Shown: in pieces, positions 9,068 through 17,039 of the stretch
How positions within the stretch are numbered: position 1 is the stretch's first letter
Layout of the letters: every line of letters begins with the position of its first letter
NCBI RefSeq assembly: GCF_004346685.1
Contig: NZ_SMCO01000006.1
Coordinates: 1-64,000, forward strand
DNA length: 64,000 nt
Origin: Sulfurirhabdus autotrophica
GTDB lineage: Bacteria > Pseudomonadota > Gammaproteobacteria > Burkholderiales > SMCO01
Reading direction: 5' to 3'
Notes under the pieces: model-generated
The model's input: the letters and a program-made list of their open reading frames with translations, nothing else
What the model was told of the DNA's origin: nothing
Database searches by the model: none
Position numbers and translations under genes: made by a program

Positions 9068-10195
9068 TTATTTTCTAGTTTCCAAGCGTGTTGTACATTT
9101 TCTTACGAACCCAGCCATACCTAATAGACCAGAACCGAACAACCACGCAGCGGCAGGCACCGGAACGGCAGTCGGTGTCATGAGATAAGCGTGGCTCTGA
9201 CCATTAATCGTCCCCATACCAACAATCTGGCCTAGGTCGTTGATGCCATTGGCTTCTAACAATGTCCAACCTGAACCCTGGTTCAGCAAGCTATTAAGGT
9301 CGCTCATCGCACCATTGCTGTAAAGGAAGGCGGTTCGAGCGGAATTGCCTACAGTGTCGGATTCACCCACCACCTGGCCATTGTTGTTGATGCTTATAGC
9401 AAAGCTGTTCGTGCCGCCCAATGTGCCAAGATTACTCATCGTACCGTTGCTGTAAAGAAAGGCATGATAAGCAGTATTATCCAAAGATTGTGCAATACCC
9501 ACCACCTGACCGTTACTGTTAATACCAAAGGCTTCGCTACGCGTGCCGCCGAAGGTGCCGAGATCGCTCATTGCACCGTTGCTAAAGAGGAAAGCATGAT
9601 AAGCAGTATTATCCGCAGTGAAGGCGCCGCCAACAATCTGACCGCTGTTGTTGATGCCAAAAGCGCGACTGTCGCTGCCGCCAAAAGTACCAAGATCGGT
9701 CATCACATTGTTGCTATAAAGGAAAGCGTGGGAAGTAAAACTGCAACAACTGTTGTAGACCGCAGTGTTAGCTTCACCGACCACCTGGCCATTGTTGTTG
9801 ATGGAATAAGCAGCGCTGTTCGTGCCGCCCAATGTGCCAAGACTGCTCATTGTACCGTTACTGTATAGAAAGGCGGTTCGAGCGGCATTGCCTGCTGTGT
9901 AGGCTCCACCCACCACTTGACCACTTCCATTAATGCCATAGGCATCACTGTAGCCACCACCGAGGGTTCCAAGATCGCCTATCGATCCATTGCTGTAAAG
10001 GAATGCATGCGAAGCGTAATTGTGACCTACCACTTGGCCATTTTGGTTGATGCCAGAAGCCCAACTGAGAGTGCCATCGCCAATGGCACCGAGATCTTTG
10101 ATCGTGTAAAAATTACCGACAGCGTATGCAGGCGTATGAGTTAGACAGGCAAGAGTAGCGACCAGAGCCATGATCGAGGTGATTTTGATACTCAT
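9068..10195 (-). CDS. HAF-repeat PEP-CTERM exported protein (paralogue 1)
   Basis: About 375 residues. The start at 10195 follows GGGGAGGGG and gives a signal peptide (SIMALVATLACLTHTPAYA). The body is about seven tandem HAF repeats of roughly 40 residues (pattern HAFLYSNG-MSDLGTLGGTNS-A-GINNNGQVVG). The C-terminus is a PEP-CTERM-type sorting signal (VPVPAAAWLFGSGLLG, then a basic tail), which is processed by an exosortase/EpsH system and links proteins to the cell surface or exopolysaccharide matrix. HAF repeats probably fold as a beta-propeller-like structure. A second copy lies at 20277-21410 in the opposite orientation. Family call is certain; biological role is unknown. Confidence 0.9.
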   Translation of the reverse strand: MSIKITSIMALVATLACLTHTPAYAVGNFYTIKDLGAIGDGTLSWASGINQNGQVVGHNYASHAFLYSNGSIGDLGTLGGGYSDAYGINGSGQVVGGAYTAGNAARTAFLYSNGTMSSLGTLGGTNSAAYSINNNGQVVGEANTAVYNSCCSFTSHAFLYSNNVMTDLGTFGGSDSRAFGINNSGQIVGGAFTADNTAYHAFLFSNGAMSDLGTFGGTRSEAFGINSNGQVVGIAQSLDNTAYHAFLYSNGTMSNLGTLGGTNSFAISINNNGQVVGESDTVGNSARTAFLYSNGAMSDLNSLLNQGSGWTLLEANGINDLGQIVGMGTINGQSHAYLMTPTAVPVPAAAWLFGSGLLGMAGFVRKCTTRLETRK

Positions 10196-10476
10196 TGTGC
10201 ACCCCTCCCCGGGGCAATAATTATTATTTTTTGTATATTTCTTATTTATTTCCATTCACAAAGCAATAACTATACCGATATAAGATATATTTCTTAATCA
10301 ATTGATAACAATAGAAAATATTAATAATAAATTTTAAGTAGCTAATGGCATGTAAAAAATTCCGACAAAATTGGATCAATAGTTGGCAATCTCTTAACTG
10401 CCACAACCCCATCCTTTATCTGCATTAAGTTCCTCGTAGCAGCCCAAGTAACCACAACACTAAAGGGAAATACAAA

Positions 10477-10785
10477 ATGGCAAAACAAAATGGAAAGTTT
10501 GGTAACAAAGGAATACACAATCTGCGGTCGGCTGGATGGCAAGCTGCCAAGCTCACCGGACGAGCTACAGACAAAACAGCAACAAGCCTATTCCGCTGGG
10601 TGACCACCGATCACTCAGGCATAGGCAAAGCACTGCAGAACATGCCCTCAATGGGATTTTTCAATACCCTCCGGTACATCCTCATGAAATCCCTGATCGC
10701 CTTGACCTGTGCCGTTTTAACGGGAGTATTGGTATTTCTACTTATAGCTTATGGAATACCGTACCTTATTATGGGGCACTTTTAA
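10477..10785 (+). CDS. Small basic membrane protein, unknown
   Basis: 102 residues. AAAGGGA lies nine bases before the ATG. The first half is hydrophilic and basic (MAKQNGKFGNKGIHNLRSAG, with repeated Lys/Arg/Thr), followed by one long hydrophobic stretch near residues 70-97 (LMKSLIALTCAVLTGVLVFL), so it is probably a single-pass inner-membrane protein with a cytoplasmic N-terminus. First gene of the plus-strand mobile module that leads to the primase and integrase. Not recognised as a named family. Confidence 0.6.
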   Translation: MAKQNGKFGNKGIHNLRSAGWQAAKLTGRATDKTATSLFRWVTTDHSGIGKALQNMPSMGFFNTLRYILMKSLIALTCAVLTGVLVFLLIAYGIPYLIMGHF

Positions 10786-10968
10786 TAACCGCCCTGCCCC
10801 TGCCTCCCCCTACCACCTCATTTACCCCCATAAATCCCCCTTAGCTGTTTCACCCGTAATCATCCTCACCCATTAGTAACTAGCCTCACTCGAAATCTGC
10901 AACATCCTGTGCCTGCCAATCTTTTGATGCGTTGGCATTTTTTTTCGTCCATTAAAAAGGAGATATCT

Positions 10969-11385
10969 ATGATTGTCCTACGCGGTCCCACTTTAGCAAG
11001 CAACATTCCCGATCCTGAAATTCGTAGTCTGGTCGAGCGACGCTTTACCGAAATCTGTGCAGGCGAAGAATATAACTACGATCTGCATGGATACATGATC
11101 GTTGTCGAACCTGGCGACAGTGTGGAATCGCTGGAGAAGGAAAGCAGTTGTCCTATCCTGAGTGACCTCTTCGATGATACCTGCTTCGGAGGCCCTGATT
11201 TCTCGCCTTCCTATGAAGCTCTGGAGGAACACTCAGGGTGCTACGAAATGGTCTTCATTCTGAATGATGACGGATTCGGTATCGATATCTTCATTCCCAA
11301 AACATCGGGAATCGATGCTGATCTACTGGCGATGTGTGCCATTTATGCAGTACCAGCACCTGACTTCACTGCTCAGGCAACATAG
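10969..11385 (+). CDS. Acidic hypothetical protein of the mobile module
   Basis: 138 residues starting at 10969, seven bases after a strong AAAAAGGAGA site; the longer reading from 10909 lacks one. The protein is very acidic (runs such as DSVESLEKESS, DLFDDTCF, ILNDDGFGIDIFI) with no membrane segment. Acidic small proteins are common in plasmids and integrative elements, where some mimic DNA, but no specific family is recognised here. It sits between small orphan genes that each have their own ribosome site. Confidence 0.65.
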   Translation: MIVLRGPTLASNIPDPEIRSLVERRFTEICAGEEYNYDLHGYMIVVEPGDSVESLEKESSCPILSDLFDDTCFGGPDFSPSYEALEEHSGCYEMVFILNDDGFGIDIFIPKTSGIDADLLAMCAIYAVPAPDFTAQAT

Positions 11386-11510
11386 CCCCTCACCATCCAC
11401 CCACTTCTTCCTAATATCTACCCAACCATCATTTCACTCCACCATCACTAGACCTATTTAAGGCTGGTTTGCGTGGTTTCCCCTTTGAAGTACCACTTCT
11501 GGAGACTGAT

Positions 11511-11711
11511 ATGAATATAACTTATCCAATCCCCCTGGATGCACTCGTTGCTGAAATGGTCACCCTGCTGGATGAAAGACAGCGTGAGGAATTTGAGGAG
11601 CGAGCCGGAATCATTGAGTACGACGCAAAGATTCCCCGCGCCCATGCCGAATGCCTTGCGCTACTGAATGTTCTTTATCGCCAGCCTGAGATTTTTACTG
11701 CGATCAAGTAA
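11511..11711 (+). CDS. Small hypothetical protein (66 aa)
   Basis: Start chosen at 11511, a few bases after CTGGAG; the longer reading from 11469 starts in a stretch without a ribosome site. The product is acidic and helical (VAEMVTLLDERQREEFEERAG) and looks like a compact helical bundle or coiled coil. No family recognised. Similar small proteins occur in conjugative and integrative elements, consistent with the neighbouring antirestriction, primase and integrase genes. Confidence 0.6.
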   Translation: MNITYPIPLDALVAEMVTLLDERQREEFEERAGIIEYDAKIPRAHAECLALLNVLYRQPEIFTAIK

Positions 11712-11808
11712 CAAATGCTGTTGCGGCTTTTTAACCATCTTATATGAAACAGATGTTTGTCATTAACCCAACCACTAAACAAACCCATCACTACAAAGGA
11801 GTCCCATC

Positions 11809-12429
11809 ATGAAAAAAGTTACAGCAATCAAGTCAGATGCTGCCATCCAAAAACCGGCAACTTCTGGAACTACAACTTCTGAAACTGTCATGCGTATCCT
11901 GAAGACTGGCACATGCCCTTCCTGCTCCGGGAAATCTAATCTGACCTACCACATCGGATGTGCAGTAAATGGTGAAAGTAATTGCACAGATGAATCCTCA
12001 ATCCAGTTCCGTGTTTTTTCCAATACTGGGAATGGCTTTTTCAGTAAGGAATGGATACCGCTAGAAGTGATCCTGCAGGTGCTTTCCAAGGTACCCAGCG
12101 ACAAGCCACTCATATCGTATGTTCTCTATCCGCTCTTTCGTGGCAAATCAATAAACACACCTGCCTTTCTGCTGGCTGCAATGAAACAAGAAGGATTGGT
12201 ACAGCAGTCAACAGAGAAGCGTCGATGCTATGAACTCTTGGACCCAACTGAGTTTATGGCCGAAATCAGAAAGTTGATGGCGTCACCTGATACTGCTTCC
12301 AATGCTGCTGTGAAGGCCAAGGATAAACCTATGCGGAGCACAACTGGTAAAGAAGCAGTACCAACCAAGCAGGACAAGTCGGCATTACCCCCTAAAGGTA
12401 AAAAGCAGGCTGAATCTTCTCCGACGTAG
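11809..12429 (+). CDS. Hypothetical protein with CxxC motif and low-complexity basic tail
   Basis: 206 residues. AAAGGAG precedes the ATG by about eight bases. A CPSC motif lies near residue 36 and further Cys residues at about 51 and 59, so a small zinc-binding or disulfide region is possible. The middle (about 80-155) resembles a winged-helix-like fold (EWIPLEVILQVLSKVP; MKQEGLVQQSTEKRRCYELL), suggesting nucleic-acid binding, and the last 50 residues are Lys/Ser/Thr-rich and disordered. Function unknown; probably a mobile-element protein. Confidence 0.65.
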   Translation: MKKVTAIKSDAAIQKPATSGTTTSETVMRILKTGTCPSCSGKSNLTYHIGCAVNGESNCTDESSIQFRVFSNTGNGFFSKEWIPLEVILQVLSKVPSDKPLISYVLYPLFRGKSINTPAFLLAAMKQEGLVQQSTEKRRCYELLDPTEFMAEIRKLMASPDTASNAAVKAKDKPMRSTTGKEAVPTKQDKSALPPKGKKQAESSPT

Positions 12430-12609
12430 TTGAAGTCCGCAGTTCTCTCAATATTCACACGCCTAACTCTAAGAAACCTAAGGAGTTTTCAGCTTCGCAA
12501 TGAAGCACAGGCGCAATACCGACCTTATTCCGACCCTAATCAACCTTTTTCACTCAGTAAATGCATCTTTAGCAAATCCATTTACTTCTTTAACCAACCT
12601 GGAGCCTTG

Positions 12610-12846
12610 ATGATCACCATTGCCATTACCTTGTTTTTTATCTCACTTATATGCCTCGCATTTGCCTCCACCCGATGGATCGGAGTTGTTAGTTTGGCAT
12701 TGCTGTTCTTCTTATATCCCCTCGTATTCACGGTACTGCTTGTACTTGCAGGAATCGTTTTTTATTTCATTCACGTTCACAAAACCAAACACAACCAAAG
12801 GAGCAAACACCATGTACAACCAAAACTGCCTTCTAGCCGCGATTGA
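12610..12846 (+). CDS. Small membrane protein (78 aa)
   Basis: Start set at 12610 because CTGGAG lies immediately upstream; the longer reading from 12430 begins directly after the previous stop without a site. Two hydrophobic segments (about residues 2-22 and 26-52) are followed by a basic tail (HVHKTKHNQRSKHHVQ). Its end overlaps the next small gene, which starts at 12812 in another frame. Not recognised. Confidence 0.5.
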   Translation: MITIAITLFFISLICLAFASTRWIGVVSLALLFFLYPLVFTVLLVLAGIVFYFIHVHKTKHNQRSKHHVQPKLPSSRD

Positions 12847-12967
12847 TGTAGTGCTTACCTGGGATCTGCCAGATGAAGCCTTTACGGATGCAGTCAATGA
12901 CCAAGTCAGGTTGATGGCTGCCATCGATCATGAAGATACCTGGGAATTCCATACTGACTTTTCTTAG
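12812..12967 (+). CDS. Very small hypothetical protein (51 aa)
   Basis: The ATG at 12812 is preceded by AAAGGAG with ideal spacing. The product is acidic (AAIDVVLTWDLPDEAF, ending with HEDTWEFHTDF). Its first half overlaps the tail of the preceding membrane-protein gene by 35 bases, a compact arrangement typical of small mobile-element genes. The strong ribosome site is the main support; no family is recognised. Confidence 0.5.
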   Translation: MYNQNCLLAAIDVVLTWDLPDEAFTDAVNDQVRLMAAIDHEDTWEFHTDFS

Positions 12968-13163
12968 TTTCATCTATCCCCTTCCCTCCCCCTAATTCCT
13001 TTTCTTAGCTTTATTTTTCCAGCTTCATGTTAATCAGGCAGACAGAACATCTATGTCATTGCAAAGGGTTGCGTTCGTCTGGAGGAAATAGGCATAGATA
13101 AAGGTTTGGGGGATTTTTACATACCTACACAACCGGTCATGCGACCATAACTGGAGTACAGAA

Positions 13164-13595
13164 ATGATTACAACTATCACCCGCCAGCAAGTAACCAATC
13201 AACAACGCATCCACCATACCGCTGATTTATTCGGCATTCACTTCCCACTGCTACTTGAACCGCATGTGTATGCAATCACGGATAGCATAGCCCGTGAATA
13301 CAACGGCGGTTACTGGGAGTTTTACACATTAAGCAACGGTGGTTTCTATATGGCTCCCGCTATAGCATCTACCACAGCAATTGACCATCAATACCATGTA
13401 GTCTGCGAGAACGGCTTTGAGGGCAGCCTATCAGCGGATGCCTTAGGTATTACTGCTTGCCTGTATACATATAGTCATATGTCGTTCAGCAACAATCAGA
13501 AGTTTGCAGCAACATGTGCCCAGCATTACCACTGGCTGCGGGAATACATGTTGGGACATCCTGAGGCTCAGCAAGTTTTGAGGGCAATCGACTGA
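13164..13595 (+). CDS. Antirestriction protein of the ArdB/KlcA family
   Basis: 143 residues. The central block YNGGYWEFYTLSNGGFYMAP followed by NGF-G-LSADALGI-ACLYTYSHMSF is the family signature. ArdB/KlcA proteins, carried by plasmids and integrative elements, relieve type I restriction of incoming DNA without binding the enzyme as a DNA mimic. A GGAG site lies upstream (CTGGAGTACAG). Found in the same island as the predicted defence helicase-nuclease, it argues that this part of the island was once, or is still, transferred between cells. Family call firm; activity untested. Confidence 0.88.
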   Translation: MITTITRQQVTNQQRIHHTADLFGIHFPLLLEPHVYAITDSIAREYNGGYWEFYTLSNGGFYMAPAIASTTAIDHQYHVVCENGFEGSLSADALGITACLYTYSHMSFSNNQKFAATCAQHYHWLREYMLGHPEAQQVLRAID

Positions 13596-13842
13596 GTCAG
13601 GGGTGGGGAGGGGGAAGCAAAAACTGAAATCCTGGATGAGGACATACAGGTTTGTTGATGCCAGTTAAAAATTTACCATATATACCGGTTAAGCGTTGAC
13701 CAGGCGATAACACATTACAAGTTAGTTGTTGTTTATTGCTTTCGCTTAGTTCATGCTCAACCGTCAAATGGAAAAAAAAAAGTTCATTTTGTTGAATTTC
13801 CTCTACTGGCATCAAAATTTATCACTTTCACAGGAGAAGAAA

Positions 13843-14061
13843 ATGAAGAACAAATTGTTTTGGCTGGCAATTGTTGCAGTTTCGATGCTTCCATTGCAGG
13901 CATTTGCGGTAAATAGTTATTACTATGTGGTTATGTCATCAACTGGTACTGCCACCTGGGGTCCGTTTCCAAGTTTGGGAGAATGCCAAGAAGCGTTGGC
14001 TAAGATGCAAGGCAAAGGACTCAGGAAGGATGCGAGCGCTTCAAGTTGTTTTGCCAAATAG
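13843..14061 (+). CDS. Small secreted protein with two cysteines (72 aa)
   Basis: Start at 13843 follows CAGGAGAAG. A clear signal peptide (KNKLFWLAIVAVSMLPLQAFA) precedes a mature part of about 50 residues with Cys in GECQEAL and SSCFAK that may form a disulfide. The mature sequence, with YYYVVMSSTGTATWGPF, is not recognised. Exported small protein of unknown role; followed by a terminator-like hairpin. Confidence 0.6.
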   Translation: MKNKLFWLAIVAVSMLPLQAFAVNSYYYVVMSSTGTATWGPFPSLGECQEALAKMQGKGLRKDASASSCFAK

Positions 14062-14114
14062 AAAGCAGGATGGCGAAAGAATCAAAATGCAGCTAATCAA
14101 AGCACATGTAGCCT

Positions 14115-14144
14115 CGGCTCACCTTCCGCATGTTGGCTGAGCCG
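14115..14144 (+). terminator. Terminator-like hairpin
   Basis: Seven-base stem CGGCTCA/TGAGCCG with a 16-base loop, followed only by TTTG. It lies about 55 bases past the small secreted-protein gene. The short T-run makes it a weak terminator candidate. Confidence 0.4.
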
Positions 14145-14196
14145 TTTGAAGGTTACTCTGAATGATTCGCTTTTTACTTCTACAATGGAGAAATGC

Positions 14197-14478
14197 ATGA
14201 AACTTTTAGGTTATGTTCTACCCATAATATTACTTTCCGCTTGCGCCTCAACCTCTGGAGTCATTCCTATGGGGAGCGATACTTATATGATTTCAAGAAC
14301 AAAGAAAGGATTTGAAACAGGATCAAAAGTGAAAGCTGATGCGATTAAAGAGGCTAACGAATTTTGTTCGTCAAAAGGCAAAGTAATTGAAATCGTAAAA
14401 TCAACAGACAAGGATATGGTCCCATTTAGAACTGACGCACAAGCTGAAATTGAATTTAAGTGTGTTCCTGATAAATAA
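14197..14478 (+). CDS. Small lipoprotein (93 aa)
   Basis: Start at 14197, seven bases after GGAG; another ATG at 14185 belongs to the same ribosome region. The N-terminus is a lipoprotein signal (MKLLGYVLPIILLSAC, lipobox LSAC). The mature part (DTYMISRTKKGFETGSKVKADAI, two more Cys) resembles short bacterial lipoproteins with a conserved YMIS motif seen in many proteobacteria; I cannot name a function. Envelope-located. Confidence 0.65.
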   Translation: MKLLGYVLPIILLSACASTSGVIPMGSDTYMISRTKKGFETGSKVKADAIKEANEFCSSKGKVIEIVKSTDKDMVPFRTDAQAEIEFKCVPDK

Positions 14479-14972
14479 GTTTCAAAATGATCACCTCATG
14501 AGCACCTAATAAAGTTTTCCAAAAATTCTGTCGGGTCGCGCATCTGTTAGACCCAAGAAATTTACCGCACATCCACAACGATACGCCGAAAGCCAATAAC
14601 TACGAAGTATGGCGCGTTGCAGGTAAAACGCAACACTTCCGCATCCATTTTCCACGTGGTATGCCTGTTCGGAGGCGTTTCGCAACCACATTTTATCCAC
14701 ATCGATTCCGCAACGCGCGAGAGCCATACCAGTACTTGAATGTTGCGTCGTTGCGGATAAAATGCCAACTTTTGGGGGCTGCTGCGCAATGAAGTCATCT
14801 CACTACTGCCAGAGTGGTGGCTGAAGCCCGTGTACCCCCAAAGCTGCAACCGTAGATAATTAACTTCGGCTTCTGGCCTTAAATCTACCTATCACCGCAA
14901 ATTGGGATCTGTATAATTCCAGAGAAATTCCTTTTCTTGTTTCATAAATCAATAAGACGGAGCATAAATGTC
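14479..14972 (+). other. Gene-poor stretch with a possible decayed primase-module remnant
   Basis: About 490 bases without a convincing gene. Between about 14570 and 14790 short runs (for example GTTGC-GGTAAAACGCAACA, and GTTGCGGATAAAATGCCAA) resemble the 3' end of the DUF3631 gene at 18440-18610 (GTTGCGGGTAACACACAAC; GTTGCGGATAAAACGGCGAA), but the frame is broken. This may be a relic of a second copy of that gene. Open frames on the minus strand here look like chance readings. Confidence 0.35.
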
Positions 14973-15749
14973 ATGATTAACCCTGATGATAAAAAGCATG
15001 ACAATTATGTATCGGCACCCATCGTGCAAACAGAACATGCAGTAGCCAAAATGATAGGCTGGGAGTCTCCACTGTTGTCTTCGTCGGCGCCATCTCTAAT
15101 GGAGCAACTGATGCAACATAAAGACGCAGCCATTCTAGAATTTATCCAAGCTGAATCAGTCAGGGATGCAGCTAAGAATACCGTAGAAACTGATGCCACA
15201 ATAAAGGCGCTCGCTGAAAAAAAATCTGACGTACTTAAATATAAGGAACTAATCGATAAAGCTAAAACTTATTTTCGAGATATCCGTGAAGAGATCAGCA
15301 AAGGCGAAAACTCCGATATAAGAATCGATCAGGAATCTACAGATTGGACAGGTGATGAATTCCTCACACTAGCAAGTGTTGAGTGGTGGGCAAGAAATAA
15401 ATATAACATTTCCATTACCTCCCCGGATTCATTGACTAGAAATTCTCCAGAGCCACAAAAGCTTCCATTAGCGACCATTGAAATTGAAATGGACATAAAG
15501 CAAAACCAGGATAAACAACCGAAATTACGGGCGCAAGAAAAAGCCATATTTGATGAAATTATAAGACTTGGATATATCCCGAAAAGCCTACCAAAAAATA
15601 AGGCAGGCAAGCCTGGCGTGAAATTTAAAGTAAGAACGTCACTAAAAGAAAATGACTTATTTACTGGCATAACAGTTTTCGATCGAGCCTGGGAAAGATT
15701 GCGTAAATTTGGTGACATAGTAGATGATGTACAAGTACCCTCCCCCTAA
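14973..15749 (+). CDS. Hypothetical protein upstream of the primase gene
   Basis: About 258 residues; start set at 14973, about ten bases after GGAG, though 14937 is possible. The N-terminal two thirds are helical and charged (KALAEKKSDVLKYKEL; AKTYFRDIREEIS), then a conserved-looking aromatic stretch (EFLTLASVEWWARNKYN). The C-terminus (AQEKAIFDEIIRLGYIPKSLPK, then KAGKPGVKFKVR) looks like the short DNA-binding-type helical tail found in other mobile-element proteins. No family name is assigned. It is followed, after 90 bases, by the primase gene in the same direction. Confidence 0.65.
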   Translation: MINPDDKKHDNYVSAPIVQTEHAVAKMIGWESPLLSSSAPSLMEQLMQHKDAAILEFIQAESVRDAAKNTVETDATIKALAEKKSDVLKYKELIDKAKTYFRDIREEISKGENSDIRIDQESTDWTGDEFLTLASVEWWARNKYNISITSPDSLTRNSPEPQKLPLATIEIEMDIKQNQDKQPKLRAQEKAIFDEIIRLGYIPKSLPKNKAGKPGVKFKVRTSLKENDLFTGITVFDRAWERLRKFGDIVDDVQVPSP

Positions 15750-15839
15750 ATAAATCATGAGGGACAGTTGCGGGGGAGGATAGTCAGCCTCCCACTATTG
15801 GCATCGTTATAACAACGGCAATGCCGATAGGAAACGACG

Positions 15840-17039
15840 ATGCACAATAAACACCTGCAACATACCGGCGAAAGCCATTTCACTAAAGAGCCACACGGCC
15901 TAAATCAGGTCAATCCATCCCTTCAACCCCTGAAAAACCCGCTGCTAGAAGCATTCTGGCGCTCACCTGATCGAATCCACCAGATAAGTGAGATGGACAG
16001 GGATACAGGGCGGTTCAAAAACTTGCATGCCAAAGATGTAAGCACAGCGATTGCACGTGCACTGGCCATATCTGAGGTTGGTAAAGATGTATATTTTGCT
16101 TGCGCTGAATACCTGAGTGCAAATAGCCGAATGGCAGGCAATGCATCTGGTGCATGGGGATTCTGGATGGATATTGACTGCGGTGAAAATAAAGCTGCAG
16201 CCGGTAAGGGTTATCTGACGGAAGAAAAGGCACTTATAGCTGTAAATAAGTTTTGCGCAGACACGGTACTGCCCTACCCAACTCACATCGTGTCCAGTGG
16301 TGGCGGGCTACACATATATTGGGTGCTAGATAATGTGGCTGAGAGTGAAATGTGGCTGGCGTATGCGAGAAGGCTTAAGGCGATAACGAAGGCGCTAAAA
16401 TTTTTAGTCGATGACTCGAGAACAGCGGATATAGCCAGCGTGCTGCGGATACCTGGCACGTTGAATTTCAAATACGATCCACCAAAACTTGTAACGCTAA
16501 TTCACGCCTCAAATAAACATATAGAACAGAAAGGAATGTTCCACGCCATTGACAGCGCCTTCAAGCTTCTGTGTGGTGGGATGGATAGTCATTCCGCACA
16601 GTTTGTCTTCAAAACTGTTAATGCTGACCATACCCAATATGGCCCACCAGATCTAAAGAAATTAACATCTGCAATGAGCATACTTGACCCGGATTGTAAC
16701 GATGAAACGTGGAAGCTAAGACGCCTTGCGCCTCTGGCAGGAGCGGCAAGAGCATATCCAGATTTTAGCGAGGCTTTATACATAATTGCCAAATCCTGGA
16801 GTAGCGGCAAACTTCGTGGAATTGAGTCGAAAGCATGGGTCAATCCAGGCAGTAATGGCTACACGGGCGAGGAGGTTTTTGATACCGTGTGGCAACGCTT
16901 TCTGAATTACAACTATGGCGGGATACCCGTAACCCTGGGCACGATCTACTTCGATGCTAAGGAAGCAGGGTGGGATAAAAGCATTGATTCGGCTGGGCAG
17001 TTTGAAATTATTAACAAAGAAATTGGGGAGAATGCATGA
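15840..17039 (+). CDS. Archaeo-eukaryotic-type (Prim-Pol) primase of a mobile element
   Basis: 399 residues. Motifs of the AEP primase core are visible: DID in WMDIDCGE (metal ligands, about residue 109), SSGGGLHIYW (catalytic His, about 156), and RTADIASVLRIPGTLNFK (about 195). The C-terminal third (LDPDCNDETWKLRRLAPL onward) fits a PriCT-type helical domain. Such primases start replication of plasmids, phages and integrative elements. The stop codon overlaps the ATG of the downstream DUF3631 gene, so the two are translationally coupled and probably work together as primase and helicase. Confident on family; exact replicon type unknown. Confidence 0.82.
   Translation: MHNKHLQHTGESHFTKEPHGLNQVNPSLQPLKNPLLEAFWRSPDRIHQISEMDRDTGRFKNLHAKDVSTAIARALAISEVGKDVYFACAEYLSANSRMAGNASGAWGFWMDIDCGENKAAAGKGYLTEEKALIAVNKFCADTVLPYPTHIVSSGGGLHIYWVLDNVAESEMWLAYARRLKAITKALKFLVDDSRTADIASVLRIPGTLNFKYDPPKLVTLIHASNKHIEQKGMFHAIDSAFKLLCGGMDSHSAQFVFKTVNADHTQYGPPDLKKLTSAMSILDPDCNDETWKLRRLAPLAGAARAYPDFSEALYIIAKSWSSGKLRGIESKAWVNPGSNGYTGEEVFDTVWQRFLNYNYGGIPVTLGTIYFDAKEAGWDKSIDSAGQFEIINKEIGENA

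Noticed and set aside
9400-10050. Regular repeats of about 120 bases that could look like a CRISPR or satellite array
   Set aside because: They are the coding repeats of the HAF protein; spacing and translation fit the protein repeat exactly.
9464-10144. Plus-strand frames (134 and 75 codons) opposite the HAF gene
   Set aside because: Mirror of the protein repeats; Ala/Thr-rich periodic composition is a side effect of the repeat.
14506-14849. Minus-strand frames of 73-95 codons
   Set aside because: Lie over a stretch resembling a decayed gene on the other strand; unlikely composition with many Cys and Arg.
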